This document shows positions 8,286 to 17,204 of a DNA stretch of 64,000 nt, one piece after another (within the stretch, counting starts at the first letter, position 1; every line of letters starts with the position of its first letter). The position numbers and the translations under genes are program-made. Source of the DNA: Lentzea sp. NEAU-D7 (GTDB lineage: Bacteria; Actinomycetota; Actinomycetes; Mycobacteriales; Pseudonocardiaceae); NCBI RefSeq assembly GCF_026242055.1, contig NZ_JAPJDL010000022.1:1-64000 (forward strand). Reading direction: 5' to 3'. The notes below the pieces were generated by a model. The model worked only from the letters and a program-made list of their open reading frames with translations, was not told the DNA's origin and did no database searches.

Positions 8286-10442
8286 CTACGTCTTCTCCAG
8301 GAACTCGGCGCGCTCCTCCGTCAGCAACGTCGCCACCATCCCCGCGAGGCCGGGGTGCTCCTCCAGGTCCGGGTCGGCGTCCACGACCTGCTGGGCGGCC
8401 GTGCGGGCGTCCGCGATGATGTCCTCGTCGCGCAGCAGGGACAGCATCTTCAGGCCCGAGCGGCGGCCCGACTGGGCGGCGCCGAGGATGTCGCCCTCGC
8501 GGCGCAGCTCGAGGTCGAGCTGGGCCAGTTCGAAGCCGTCCAGAGTGGACTCGACGGCGCGGAGGCGCTCCATCGTCGCGGTCATCTCCGGCATCTCGGT
8601 GACCAGCAGGCAGAGGCCCGGCGCGCTGCCGCGGCCCACCCGGCCGCGGAGCTGGTGGAGCTGGGAGACGCCGAAGCGGTCCGCGTCCATGATGGCCATG
8701 ACGGTGGCGTTCGGGACGTTGACGCCCACCTCGATGACCGTGGTGGCCACCAGGACGTGGACCTCGTTGGCCGAGAAGGCCCGCATCACGGCGTCCTTCT
8801 CGTCCGGGGGCATGCGGCCGTGCAGGATCTCGATCCGCAGGCCGCGCAACGGGCCCGCCGCGAGCATGGTCGCCACGTCGATCACGGACAGGGCCGGGCG
8901 CTTGTCCTCGTCCTCGGACTTGGCCGGTTCCTCGTCGCCGATGCGCGGGCAGACGAAGTACGCCTGGTGGCCCTTCGCCACCTCCTCGCGCACGCGGGCG
9001 AACGCCCGGTCGAGCCAGGCGGGCTTCTCGCGGACGGGCACCACCGAGGTCTTGATCGGCGAACGGCCTCCCGGCAGCTCGCGCAGGGCCGAGACCTCCA
9101 GGTCGCCGTAGACCGTCATGGCCACCGTGCGCGGGATCGGGGTCGCGGTCATGACGAGCACGTGGGGGTTCTCGCGCTCGCCGCGCGCCGAGAGAGCCGC
9201 TCGTTGCTCGACGCCGAAGCGGTGCTGCTCGTCGACCACGACGAGACCCAGGGAGTGGAACTCCACCTTCTCCTGGATGATCGCGTGCGTGCCGACGACG
9301 ATGCCCGCCTCGCCGGTCACGATGTCGAGCAACGCCTGACGGCGCTGGGCCGTGTTCATCGACCCCGTCAGCAGCGTCACGCGGGTCGCGTCCTCCGCAC
9401 CGCCCAGCTGGCCCGCCTGGGCGAGGTCGCCGAGCATCTCGGTCAACGAGCGAGCGTGTTGTGCCGCAAGGACTTCCGTGGGCGCGAGCATCGCCGCCTG
9501 ACGGCCCGCGTCGACGGCCTGGAGCATGGCCCGCAACGCGACCATCGTCTTACCGCTACCGACCTCGCCCTGCAGCAACCGGTTCATCGGCACGGTCGAC
9601 TCCAGGTCGGACGCGACCTGCTCGCCGACCTCCACCTGGCCCGCCGTCAGCGTGAACGGCAGCCGGGCGTCGAACGCGTCGAGGATCCCGCCTGACCGGC
9701 GCGCACAGGCGGGCGCCGGGCGGGCGGTGGAGGCCTTGCGGCGCTGGGCGAGGGCCAGCTGCACGGCCAGCGCCTCGTCCCACTTCAGGCGTTGCTGCGC
9801 CACCGCGATCTGCGCCCAGCTCTCCGGCCGGTGGATCGCCCGCAGCGCGTCCTCCAGGCCGATCAGGCCCTGCTCCTCGCGGAAGTCTGCGGGCAACGGG
9901 TCCTCCGGCACGCCGTCCCAGATCTCCAGGAGCTGCTTCACGCAGTTCGCGATGTTCCACGTGTTGATGTGCTGCGACGCCGGGTAGACGGGCAGGAACG
10001 CCTGCAGGAACGACGACCCGTCCTGCTCCGCGGTGAGGACCTCGAACGCCGGGTGCACCAGCTGCAGGTTCTGCCGGTAGCGGCCGACCTTGCCGGCGAA
10101 CAGGGCGCGCGTGCCCGGCAGCAGCTCCTGCTCGGCGGCGAACGCCGGCTTGCCGAAGAACACGAGGTGCAGCTCGGAGGTGCCGTCGGTGATCACGGCC
10201 TCCGTCATCTGGCCGCGACGCGCCTTCATCTGGCGCTTCTGGCACTTGCGGACCTCGGCCTGCACGGTGACGTGCTCGTCGATTTCCAGCGACCTGATGT
10301 CGGTCAGCTTCCCGCGCTCGTCGTACCGGCGCGGGTAGTGGCGCAGCAGGTCACCGACCGTCGTGAGGCCGAGGCCGGTCTCCAGTGCGTCGGCGGACTT
10401 CTTGCCGAGCAACGGCTGCAGCTTGTCGTCGAAGGAGATCAT
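8286..10442 (-). CDS. recG: ATP-dependent DNA helicase RecG
   Basis: Branch-migration helicase that regresses stalled forks and processes Holliday junctions. At 718 aa it has normal family length. An N-terminal wedge/OB domain (about 1-270) is followed by two RecA-like domains. Visible motifs are Walker A GEVGSGKT, the DEQH box VVVDEQHRFG and the C-terminal QLRGRVGRG. The start is the ATG at 10442 (MISFDDKLQPLLGKKS), 14 nt after the fakA stop, so the two genes very likely form an operon. fakA-recG adjacency is common in Gram-positive bacteria. Confidence 0.95.
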   Translation of the reverse strand: MISFDDKLQPLLGKKSADALETGLGLTTVGDLLRHYPRRYDERGKLTDIRSLEIDEHVTVQAEVRKCQKRQMKARRGQMTEAVITDGTSELHLVFFGKPAFAAEQELLPGTRALFAGKVGRYRQNLQLVHPAFEVLTAEQDGSSFLQAFLPVYPASQHINTWNIANCVKQLLEIWDGVPEDPLPADFREEQGLIGLEDALRAIHRPESWAQIAVAQQRLKWDEALAVQLALAQRRKASTARPAPACARRSGGILDAFDARLPFTLTAGQVEVGEQVASDLESTVPMNRLLQGEVGSGKTMVALRAMLQAVDAGRQAAMLAPTEVLAAQHARSLTEMLGDLAQAGQLGGAEDATRVTLLTGSMNTAQRRQALLDIVTGEAGIVVGTHAIIQEKVEFHSLGLVVVDEQHRFGVEQRAALSARGERENPHVLVMTATPIPRTVAMTVYGDLEVSALRELPGGRSPIKTSVVPVREKPAWLDRAFARVREEVAKGHQAYFVCPRIGDEEPAKSEDEDKRPALSVIDVATMLAAGPLRGLRIEILHGRMPPDEKDAVMRAFSANEVHVLVATTVIEVGVNVPNATVMAIMDADRFGVSQLHQLRGRVGRGSAPGLCLLVTEMPEMTATMERLRAVESTLDGFELAQLDLELRREGDILGAAQSGRRSGLKMLSLLRDEDIIADARTAAQQVVDADPDLEEHPGLAGMVATLLTEERAEFLEKT

Positions 10443-10456
10443 CGCGCCCCATTGAA

Positions 10457-12067
10457 CTACTCGACACCGACAAAAATCACCGCGTCCGGCTGTCCGCCCG
10501 GATACGCCGTCACCTCGACCTCCGGATGGGTGACCCGCACGTGGTCCTCCAGCACGTCGGCCAGGCCTTCGGGCGCGTCCGCGCCCAGGATCACCGTCAC
10601 GAGCTCGCCGCCGCCCGCCAGCATGCGGTCGACCAGCCGGCAGGCCAGGTCCATCAACGACTCCGGCGCCGCGGGGCCCGGTTCGATCAGCACGACCTCG
10701 CCGTCCAGCATGCCCAGCAGGTCGCCCGGCTGGCAGCGGCCCACCCACGTGAGGGCCTCGTCGGCGGCGATCGAGAGTTCGCCTCGACGCGTGGCGGCGG
10801 CGGCCTCGGCCATCGCGACAACGTCGTCACCCGCGCGCCTGGAAGAGTCGTGCACCGCCAACGCCGCGAGAGCCTGCACGGGCGAGAACGTCGGCACCAC
10901 CACCACGTCCTGCCCTGCGGCCTGTGCGTACGCCACGGCCTCGTCCAACGCCTCGCGGAGGTCTGGATCACCCGGCAGCACTGCGACGTGACGCGCGCGC
11001 GTGGACACGATGGCCGACAACAGGTCTGTGGGCGTCGCAGAAGAAGAAGCGAGGTCGAACACCGTGGCGCCCTCCGCGCGGAACAGGTCCACGGCGCCGC
11101 TCACCACCACCACGATGGCCCGGTCGCGCACGAACCGCGAAGCCTGCGCGGCGATCTGGTCGGCGAACCGCGCCACGGTGATGCGGTGCGGACGCCCGGC
11201 GCGCACACCGGCCTCGACGGCCGCGCCGATGTCGTTGCAGTGCACGTGCACGGTCCACAGCGAGACGCCGTCGCCCACCACCGACACGCAGTCGCCCAGC
11301 CCGTTCAACGTGGTGCGCAGCTCGGCGACCGACTCCTCCGAGGTGCCGTCGAGCAGGTACATGACCTCGTACTCGAACTCCGACGACCCGCTTTCGCGCT
11401 CGGTCGTCAGCGATTCCGGGGTGCGCGGCAGCAAGGGAGCGTCTACCGGTGTTTCCACGGTCTGGCCGGTGATCACCGCGGCCAGTGTGTCCAACAACAC
11501 AACGAGCCCTCGCCCGCCCGCGTCGACCACACCCGCTTTGGCCAGTACAGCGAGCTGACGGGGTGTGTCGGCCAGTGCGACGGCACCCGCGCGCGACGCC
11601 GCCATCACCACGTCGTCCAGGTCGTCCGACTCGCAGTCACGGGCCGCCTCGGACGCCGCGTGCAGCACCGACAGAACAGTGCCGGCCACGGGCTTGGACA
11701 CGGCGGCGGTGGCCAGCTCATCGGCCCGATGCAGGCCCTTGCGCAGGGCGGTGCCGGTGACCAGCGACACCTCCTGCACGGTCTCCGCCAGGCCCCTGAG
11801 CACCTGGGACAGGATCACGCCGGAGTTCCCGCGCGCCCCGGCCAGCGCGCCGCGGGCGAGCGCCGACAGCGCCTCCCCCACCGTCGACATGGGCGAGCGC
11901 AGCAGCGCGTCGAGCGCCGACTGCATCGTGTGCAGCAGGTTCGTGCCTGTGTCACCATCCGGGACGGGGAAGACGTTGATCTGGTCGATCGACTCCCGAT
12001 TGGCGTCCAACGACCGCACGCAGGCGTCTGCCCATCTGCGCACCGCGACCGCATCCATGACCTGCAT
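10457..12067 (-). CDS. fakA: DAK-domain protein, fatty acid kinase ATP-binding subunit-like
   Basis: A 536-aa homologue of FakA/YloV. The N-terminal DhaL-type kinase domain carries NVFPVPDGDTGTNL (about residues 35-48), which binds Mg-ATP, and ARGNSGVILSQ. The C-terminal half is the DegV-like/FakA-C region. Known members phosphorylate fatty acids bound to a separate FakB protein; no fakB is seen here. The start is the ATG at 12067. A second ATG at 12058 is possible. There is no ribosome binding site, but TACTCT lies 7 nt before the ATG, which suggests a leaderless mRNA. It is divergent from rpmB and followed by recG. Confidence 0.85.
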   Translation of the reverse strand: MQVMDAVAVRRWADACVRSLDANRESIDQINVFPVPDGDTGTNLLHTMQSALDALLRSPMSTVGEALSALARGALAGARGNSGVILSQVLRGLAETVQEVSLVTGTALRKGLHRADELATAAVSKPVAGTVLSVLHAASEAARDCESDDLDDVVMAASRAGAVALADTPRQLAVLAKAGVVDAGGRGLVVLLDTLAAVITGQTVETPVDAPLLPRTPESLTTERESGSSEFEYEVMYLLDGTSEESVAELRTTLNGLGDCVSVVGDGVSLWTVHVHCNDIGAAVEAGVRAGRPHRITVARFADQIAAQASRFVRDRAIVVVVSGAVDLFRAEGATVFDLASSSATPTDLLSAIVSTRARHVAVLPGDPDLREALDEAVAYAQAAGQDVVVVPTFSPVQALAALAVHDSSRRAGDDVVAMAEAAAATRRGELSIAADEALTWVGRCQPGDLLGMLDGEVVLIEPGPAAPESLMDLACRLVDRMLAGGGELVTVILGADAPEGLADVLEDHVRVTHPEVEVTAYPGGQPDAVIFVGVE

Positions 12068-12215
12068 GGCGGCGAGAGTATCCACCCGGTTTGGTCGCGG
12101 GTGAGCCCACCGGCTACCCTCATTGAGTTGCCGTGCCCGGTTGAGGCTTGTGCACGCTTGCGCGCCCACCGGGACGCGAGACTTACCGCTTGAGGAACCT
12201 GAAGGAGTGGCTGAC

Positions 12216-12407
12216 GTGGCTGCCGTGTGCGACGTCTGTGGCAAGGGGCCGGGCTTCGGCCATTCGGTTTCGCACTCCCAGCGGAAGACGAACCGCCGCT
12301 GGAACCCGAACATCCAGTCTGTGCGCGCGAAGGTCTCGGCCTCGCAGCGCCAGCGGATCAACGTGTGCACGTCTTGCCTGAAGGCCGGCAAGGTCGTGCG
12401 CGGCTGA
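12216..12407 (+). CDS. rpmB: 50S ribosomal protein L28, zinc-binding form
   Basis: A 63-aa ribosomal protein of the large subunit. It begins [15 protein letters not shown] and contains [16 protein letters not shown], typical of L28. Two CxxC pairs (C5/C8 and C51/C54) are intact, so this is the zinc-containing C+ form. Actinobacteria often keep a second C- copy under Zur control; none is in this window. The GTG start at 12216 is preceded by GAAGGAG at good spacing. A GNRA-loop terminator follows the gene. Confidence 0.95.
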   Translation: MAAVCDVCGKGPGFGHSVSHSQRKTNRRWNPNIQSVRAKVSASQRQRINVCTSCLKAGKVVRG

Positions 12408-12426
12408 TCACCGCCACAGATCGTTT

Positions 12427-13560
12427 TCAGTTCGAGGGGAGCCCGGCGCAAGCCGGGCTCTTTTCGCTTTTCAGGGCACGGCGCACGAACACCAGGCAGG
12501 CGACACCGCTGAGCAACGCGCCGGTGCCGCCGAGCGCGAAGACCGCTCGCGGCCCGATGACCAGCAACAACCCGCCCGCGGCAGCCGTCCCGACCAGGTT
12601 CGCGCCGATCACCATCGACCCGACGGCGGCGAACGCCCTCCCGCGCATCTCCTCGGGCGTGCGCAACCGCACGACGGCGTTCAAGGCGACGTTGTGCACG
12701 CCGTTCGACACACCACCGATGAGCCAGCCGATCCCCGCCGCCACGAGGAACGGGAACGTGGCCGGGATCAGCACCCCGACGCCCGTGGTGACGGCGCCGA
12801 CCGCGATCGCGTGCACCACTCCGGACACGGTCTCGAGTCGCGCGGCGATCCTGTTGCCGACCAGGATCCCGGTCATCCAGCAGGCCTGCATCGCGCCCAG
12901 CACGAACTCGTCGCCCTGAAGCACGTACCGCACGAACGCGGGGTCGGCGACGTTGACCACCACCACCGCGCCGACGCAGAACGACAAGCCGATGACCGCC
13001 GTGAACAGCACGGGGTCCCGCCGCACGTGCCGGATGCCCGCGAGCGCACGGGGACGAGCCTCGTGCGCGCCCGAGGGCCGGCGTTCCGATCGCACGAACG
13101 CGAGCAGCGCCGCGTAGGCGAGGAACGTGCAGCCGTCGATGAGCAACGCGGCCGGGTGGCCGAAGATCCCGGCGAGCAACGCGCCCCCGGTGACACCCGC
13201 CATGCTGCCGAGACTGCGCCCCGTGCTGAGCCACGCGTAACCACGAGTCGCGTGCTCCTCGCCGGCGATGTGCGGGACCAGGGCGGAGATGCAGGGCTGG
13301 GCGACCGCGCGGCCACAGCCTGAGAGCAGCACCAGCGCCACCACGAACACGGGCTGCCCCATCAGCGGCGCGATGGCCGAGATGGCGACGCCCTGGAACA
13401 CCAGCGCGGTGATCAGCAGGCGGCGGTTGGGAAAGCGGTCGACGAGCACACCGGCGAGCGGGGCGCCGAGCACGAACGGGAGCAGCTCGGCGAAGAGGAT
13501 GGCGGCGACCAGCAACGGGCTGATCGGCGTCGCCCAGAAGACGAGCACGAGCAACGACAA
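12427..13560 (-). CDS. MFS transporter, N-terminus uncertain
   Basis: A major facilitator superfamily protein with about 11-12 hydrophobic segments. The loop-2/3 motif appears as GVLVDRFPNRRL, and GRSLGSMAGVTGG lies in the middle. It is probably a drug or metabolite exporter; the substrate is unknown. The first usable start codon is a TTG at 13560, but it falls inside the first membrane helix. The same frame upstream encodes RDLTLTAAGAAVSEFGNA, which looks like a genuine MFS N-terminus, yet no ATG/GTG/TTG is found before the ung coding region. A 12-bp hairpin overlaps that stretch. The gene may therefore be truncated, use a rare start, or contain a sequence error. Its 3' end encodes the rpmB terminator. 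Confidence 0.75.
   Translation of the reverse strand: MSLLVLVFWATPISPLLVAAILFAELLPFVLGAPLAGVLVDRFPNRRLLITALVFQGVAISAIAPLMGQPVFVVALVLLSGCGRAVAQPCISALVPHIAGEEHATRGYAWLSTGRSLGSMAGVTGGALLAGIFGHPAALLIDGCTFLAYAALLAFVRSERRPSGAHEARPRALAGIRHVRRDPVLFTAVIGLSFCVGAVVVVNVADPAFVRYVLQGDEFVLGAMQACWMTGILVGNRIAARLETVSGVVHAIAVGAVTTGVGVLIPATFPFLVAAGIGWLIGGVSNGVHNVALNAVVRLRTPEEMRGRAFAAVGSMVIGANLVGTAAAGGLLLVIGPRAVFALGGTGALLSGVACLVFVRRALKSEKSPACAGLPSN
12439..12464 (+). terminator. Intrinsic terminator of rpmB
   Basis: GAGCCCGGC (12439-12447), a GCAA tetraloop and GCCGGGCTC (12452-12460) are followed by TTTT. The hairpin sits inside the last codons of the convergent MFS gene. Confidence 0.9.
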
Positions 13561-13575
13561 CGCGTTGCCGAACTC

Positions 13576-13603
13576 GCTGACGGCCGCACCCGCGGCCGTC
13601 AGC
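13576..13603 (-). terminator. Hairpin downstream of ung
   Basis: A perfect 12-bp stem, GCTGACGGCCGC (13576-13587) with GCGGCCGTCAGC (13592-13603), has a 4-nt loop and lies 25 nt after the ung stop. It overlaps the region that would encode the missing N-terminus of the MFS gene. Confidence 0.65.
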
Positions 13604-13628
13604 GTCAGGTCACGTCTTGCACGGACAG

Positions 13629-14303
13629 CTACGGGAGCTTCCAGTCGATCGGGTCGGCGCCCTGCTTCTCGAGCAGTTCGTTGGCGCGGCTGAACGGCTT
13701 CGACCCGAAGAACCCGGCGTGTGCGGAGAGCGGCGACGGGTGCGCGGACTCGATGGCGGGCAACGGTTCCAGCAACGGGCGCAGGTTACGCGCGTTGCGG
13801 CCCCACAGGATGGAGACCAGGGGTGCGTCACGTGCGGCGAGCGCCTTGATCGCCTGCTCCGTCACCTTCTCCCAGCCCTTGCCCTGGTGGGAGTTGGCCT
13901 TGCCGGGCTGCACGGTCAGCGCCCTGTTGAGCAGCAGGACACCGCGCTCGGACCACGGGGTCAGGTCGCCGTTGGACGGCAACGGGTAGCCGAGGTCCTC
14001 GGCGTACTCCTTGTAGATGTTGATGAGCGACTTGGGGATGGGCCGCACGTCGGGAGCCACCGAGAACGACAGGCCGACCGCGTGGCCGGGCGTCGGGTAC
14101 GGGTCCTGGCCGACGATCAGCACCTTCACCTGGTGGAACGGCTGCTGGAAAGCACGCAGCACGTTCTCGCCCGCGGGGAGGTAGGTCCGGCCGGCGGCGA
14201 CCTCCTCGCGCAGGAACTCACCCATGGCGGCGATCTGGTCAGCGACGGGGGCGAGAGCTTCAGCCCAACCGGCTTCGACAACTTCGTTGAGGGGACGAGC
14301 CAC
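13629..14303 (-). CDS. ung: Uracil-DNA glycosylase
   Basis: Family 1 UDG, which removes uracil from DNA at the start of base excision repair. At 224 aa it has normal length. The water-activating motif GQDPYP is at about residues 65-70 (catalytic Asp 67), and [17 protein letters not shown] and the DNA-intercalating HPSPLS loop are present. The GTG start at 14303 follows GATAGGG and lies 20 nt after the carbonic anhydrase stop, so the two are probably co-transcribed. It matches Rv2976c in gene order. Confidence 0.96.
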   Translation of the reverse strand: MARPLNEVVEAGWAEALAPVADQIAAMGEFLREEVAAGRTYLPAGENVLRAFQQPFHQVKVLIVGQDPYPTPGHAVGLSFSVAPDVRPIPKSLINIYKEYAEDLGYPLPSNGDLTPWSERGVLLLNRALTVQPGKANSHQGKGWEKVTEQAIKALAARDAPLVSILWGRNARNLRPLLEPLPAIESAHPSPLSAHAGFFGSKPFSRANELLEKQGADPIDWKLP

Positions 14304-14323
14304 GGCTGTGAACCCTATCTCAC

Positions 14324-14845
14324 TCAATCGAGCCGACGGAGCTTCTCCCGGTACAACGCGATGTTCTGCACGTACTTCTCGACGATGAACGCCCAGGCCT
14401 GTTCCGGCACAACGTGTCCGGCGCGTTCGCGGGCGGGAACTCCCAGCACCATCGTGCGTTCGCGGACGTGGCCGTCGAACGAGACCACCGCGCCGGCGCC
14501 GACGATCGCGCCCTTCTCGACGATGGAACCGTTGAGCACCACCGAACCCGAGGCGATCAGGCAGTCGTCGGCGACGGTCGCGCCCTCGATGTGCACGTTG
14601 TGGCCGATGACGCACGATGATCCGATGTGCACCGGGTGGACCTCGGTGCAGTGGATGACCGTGCCGTCCTGGATCGACGTGCGCTCGTCCACGACGATGC
14701 GCCCGTAGTCGCCGCGCAGCACGGCCTGTGGCCACACCGAGGAGTGCGCGCCGATGCGCACGTCGCCGATCACCGTCGCATCCGGGTGCACGTACGCCTC
14801 CGGGTGGATCTGCGGCGTGTAGTCCCCCAGCGCATAGATGGCCAT
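14324..14845 (-). CDS. Gamma-class carbonic anhydrase-like hexapeptide protein
   Basis: A 173-aa left-handed beta-helix protein. Repeating hexapeptides ([I/V]GxxxxV) run from residue 10 to about 120, and a C-terminal helix contains [19 protein letters not shown]. Metal-ligand candidates are His in [13 protein letters not shown] and in IGHNVHIEG, as expected for the gamma carbonic anhydrase/YrdA family, which hydrates CO2 or simply binds metal. Activity cannot be assured from sequence. It lies 10 nt after the upstream GNAT gene and 20 nt before ung. Confidence 0.85.
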   Translation of the reverse strand: MAIYALGDYTPQIHPEAYVHPDATVIGDVRIGAHSSVWPQAVLRGDYGRIVVDERTSIQDGTVIHCTEVHPVHIGSSCVIGHNVHIEGATVADDCLIASGSVVLNGSIVEKGAIVGAGAVVSFDGHVRERTMVLGVPARERAGHVVPEQAWAFIVEKYVQNIALYREKLRRLD

Positions 14846-14855
14846 GCGCCCGAAC

Positions 14856-15311
14856 CTACAACGGCTTCCCGAAGCAGCGGCTCTCCGGGTGGTCGCGGTA
14901 CACGCCGAAGTTGTCGATCCGCTCGTACCCGCTGGACGTGTACAGGGCGATCGCCTCGGGCTGGCGCAGCCCGGTCTCCAGCACCATGCGCCGCAGGCCC
15001 GCCTCGCGCGCGGTGGCTTCCAGGTTGGCGAGCACGAGCCGGGAGAGGCCTTTGCCCCGTGCGGAGTCGACGACGTACATCCGCTTGATCTCGGCGGCGC
15101 CCTCCAGCTCGTCGTTCACGCGCCAGCCGCCGCAGGCGACGGGCACGTCGTCCAGGTACCCGATGACGAAGTAGCCGAGCGGCGCGGCGAACTGCGCCGG
15201 GTCGACCGGCGTGACGTCGACGTCGCCGTAGCGCTCGACGTAGACCTGCTGGAGGTCGGCGATCATCTTGACCGAGTCCGGATGGTCATACGCGCGCGTG
15301 CATAGTTCCAC
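14856..15311 (-). CDS. GNAT family N-acetyltransferase
   Basis: A 151-aa acetyltransferase of the GNAT fold. The acetyl-CoA loop is seen as VDSARGKGLSRLVL (about residues 81-94), and the C-terminal part ends in YTSSGYERIDNFG. The substrate is unknown. The start is the GTG at 15311. It lacks a ribosome binding site, but TAGAAT lies 7 nt upstream (15319-15324) and overlaps the thiL stop codon, so an independent leaderless transcript is likely in addition to read-through from thiL. Confidence 0.85.
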   Translation of the reverse strand: MELCTRAYDHPDSVKMIADLQQVYVERYGDVDVTPVDPAQFAAPLGYFVIGYLDDVPVACGGWRVNDELEGAAEIKRMYVVDSARGKGLSRLVLANLEATAREAGLRRMVLETGLRQPEAIALYTSSGYERIDNFGVYRDHPESRCFGKPL

Positions 15312-15321
15312 GGATTGAATT

Positions 15322-16290
15322 CTACGCGCGCCAGTGCTCCCAGCCAGGAGGTTTTTCGTAGTTCCTGCCGTCGACCGTCACACCTCCGCCTGCCCGGACC
15401 GTGCCGATGGTCGTCCAGCCGGGCGGCACCGCCTTCGGACCGGGGAACGTCGCCGCGAGGGCGTGGTCCTCACCTCCGGTCAGCGCCCAGTGCCGCGCGT
15501 CCCCGCCGAGCGCCGACGCGACGTCGAGCAGGCGCGGGTGCAACGGCAGCAACTCTGTGCGGATGTCGATCGCCACGCCTGAGGAGTCCGCGATGTGACT
15601 CAGGTCCTGCAGCAGTCCGTCCGAGACGTCGATCATCGCCGTGGCGCCGGCCTCGGCGGCCCTGGGCCCCTCCTCGTACGGCGGCTCCGGGGTGCGCTGG
15701 GCGTTCACGATGCCGACCGGGGAACGGAACCCGCGGCCGAGCACGGCGAGCCCCGCGGCGGCCCAGCCGAGCCGTCCGGTGACCGCCACGACGTCGCCCA
15801 CGAGCGCTCCGGACCTCGTGATCGGCTCGAGTCCGTTCATGTCGCCCATGGCGGTGATCGAGATCACGAGCGTGGCGGAGCTGACCATGTCGCCTCCGAC
15901 GATGCCCGCCCCGGCCTTCGCCGCCTCCTCCCACAGCCCCGCCATGATCCCCTCGACGACCGACGCGGGCGTGTCCGCGGGACAGGCGAAACCGACGAGC
16001 AGGGCGGACGGCAGCGCTCCCATCGCGACGACGTCGGCGAGGTTCACGGCGGCCGCTTTTCGGCCCACCTGCTCGGGACTGGACCAGTCGAGTCTGAAGT
16101 GGACACCCTCTACGAGGACGTCCATCGAGGCCACGACCCGTCCGTCCGGGACGGCGACGACGGCAGCGTCGTCACCCGGACCGAGGATGGTCGTCTCCGG
16201 CTGCGCCCGACCGGTCGTCACCCGGTGGATGAGGTTGAACTCACCCACATCGGCGACCGTCTCCGCGTCGCGCGGCGGCTCCGGACGCAA
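15322..16290 (-). CDS. thiL: Thiamine-monophosphate kinase
   Basis: Phosphorylates thiamine monophosphate to thiamine pyrophosphate. At 322 aa it has normal length. Motifs are GPGDDAAVVAV (ATP/Mg site), SMDVLVEGVHF, GGDMVSSATLVISITAMG, MIDVSDGLLQDLSHIA and GGEDHALAAT. The TTG start at 16290 is preceded by GGGAGG at 5-nt spacing; the longer open frame upstream has no family similarity. It is divergent from the RAM-domain gene. thiL next to ung and ddl is the usual actinobacterial order (Rv2977c). Confidence 0.95.
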   Translation of the reverse strand: MRPEPPRDAETVADVGEFNLIHRVTTGRAQPETTILGPGDDAAVVAVPDGRVVASMDVLVEGVHFRLDWSSPEQVGRKAAAVNLADVVAMGALPSALLVGFACPADTPASVVEGIMAGLWEEAAKAGAGIVGGDMVSSATLVISITAMGDMNGLEPITRSGALVGDVVAVTGRLGWAAAGLAVLGRGFRSPVGIVNAQRTPEPPYEEGPRAAEAGATAMIDVSDGLLQDLSHIADSSGVAIDIRTELLPLHPRLLDVASALGGDARHWALTGGEDHALAATFPGPKAVPPGWTTIGTVRAGGGVTVDGRNYEKPPGWEHWRA

Positions 16291-16317
16291 AGTTGCCTCC
16301 CAATCTGAGCATTCGGA

Positions 16318-16331
16318 ACCCCAACTGGGGT
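16318..16331. promoter_or_regulatory. Palindrome between thiL and RAM-domain gene
   Basis: ACCCCA-AC-TGGGGT (16318-16331) is a perfect dyad in the short divergent promoter region, 28 bp from the thiL start. It is a candidate operator; the cognate regulator is not identified. Confidence 0.4.
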
Positions 16332-16387
16332 ACGTTGCGTGACACGTTCCTACCTCGACCCAACCTGTCGCGACGAAGGGGCACGCC

Positions 16388-16621
16388 GTGGTGCATGCAT
16401 ACATCCTCATCCAGACCGAGGTCGGCAAGGCCGCCGCAGTCGCCTCCGAGATCTCCGGGATCGCCGGGGTAGCCACCGCAGAAGACGTCACCGGTCCTTA
16501 CGACGTCATCGTGCGCGCCGAAGCGGAGACCGTCGACCAGCTCGGCCAGCTCGTGGTCGCGCGCATCCAGAACGTCGAAGGCATCACCCGGACGTTGACC
16601 TGCCCGGTGGTGCATCTCTAG
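16388..16621 (+). CDS. Stand-alone Lrp/AsnC ligand-binding (RAM) domain protein
   Basis: A 77-aa protein consisting only of the ligand-binding alpha/beta sandwich of Lrp/AsnC regulators (VHAYILIQTEVGKAAAV... GPYDVIVRAEAETVDQLGQLV... TRTLTCPVV). There is no DNA-binding domain, so it may sense amino acids or modify an Lrp oligomer rather than bind DNA itself. Start GTG 16388 (or the adjacent GTG at 16391) follows AAGGGG. Small proteins of this type are common beside thiL in actinobacteria. Confidence 0.85.
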   Translation: MVHAYILIQTEVGKAAAVASEISGIAGVATAEDVTGPYDVIVRAEAETVDQLGQLVVARIQNVEGITRTLTCPVVHL

Positions 16622-16640
16622 CCCGTGTTGTCATAACCGG

Positions 16641-17204
16641 GTGACTCAGCAGGAATCCACGTCGGCGCTGTCCCGGCCGCTGCTCGCGGCGGTCGGGCTC
16701 GCTGTTCTGCTCGCCATCGGTGTCGCCGGGCTCGGTCTAGTGCTGGGCACGGGAAACCAGACTGAGGACGTGCCCGGTCGCACGGGCCCCTTGGCGCTGG
16801 TCTCGATCGACGCTCCGTCGGCGGGCAGCCCGGAATGCGCTTCCCTGGTCGAGAAGCTGCCGGTGGGGCTGCCGTCCGGGAAGGACATGCTGTCGCGCCG
16901 GGAGATCGCCTCGCCCGCTCCGCCCGCCACGGTGGCGTGGGGTGACGCCAAACACGATCCGGTGGTGCTGCGCTGCGGCCTGCCGCGGCCGAACGAGCTG
17001 TCGGCGACCTCACAGCTGCGGGTGATCTCCGACGTGCAGTGGCTGGAGCTGCCCGGCTCGGACAGCTCCACCTGGGTGATCGTGGACCGCGGGGTGTACG
17101 TGGCGCTGACGGTGCCCGCCGACGCGGGCACCGGACCGTTGCAGGACATCTCCACCACCGTGCGCGACCTCCTGCCGAAGCAGCCGGTCAAGACCGCCCC
17201 TTAA
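16641..17204 (+). CDS. DUF3515 membrane-anchored protein
   Basis: A 187-aa protein with one N-terminal transmembrane segment (LLAAVGLAVLLAIGVAGLGLV, about residues 14-33) and an external domain. That domain contains a conserved-looking CASLVEKLP near residue 67, WGDAKHDPVVLRCGLPRP and a C-terminal VALTVPADAGTGPLQDIS. The family is actinobacterial and usually sits next to ddl; no function is known. It starts with GTG 19 nt after the RAM gene, and its stop codon TAA shares the TTAA at 17201-17204 with the ddl stop on the other strand. Confidence 0.85.
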   Translation: MTQQESTSALSRPLLAAVGLAVLLAIGVAGLGLVLGTGNQTEDVPGRTGPLALVSIDAPSAGSPECASLVEKLPVGLPSGKDMLSRREIASPAPPATVAWGDAKHDPVVLRCGLPRPNELSATSQLRVISDVQWLELPGSDSSTWVIVDRGVYVALTVPADAGTGPLQDISTTVRDLLPKQPVKTAP

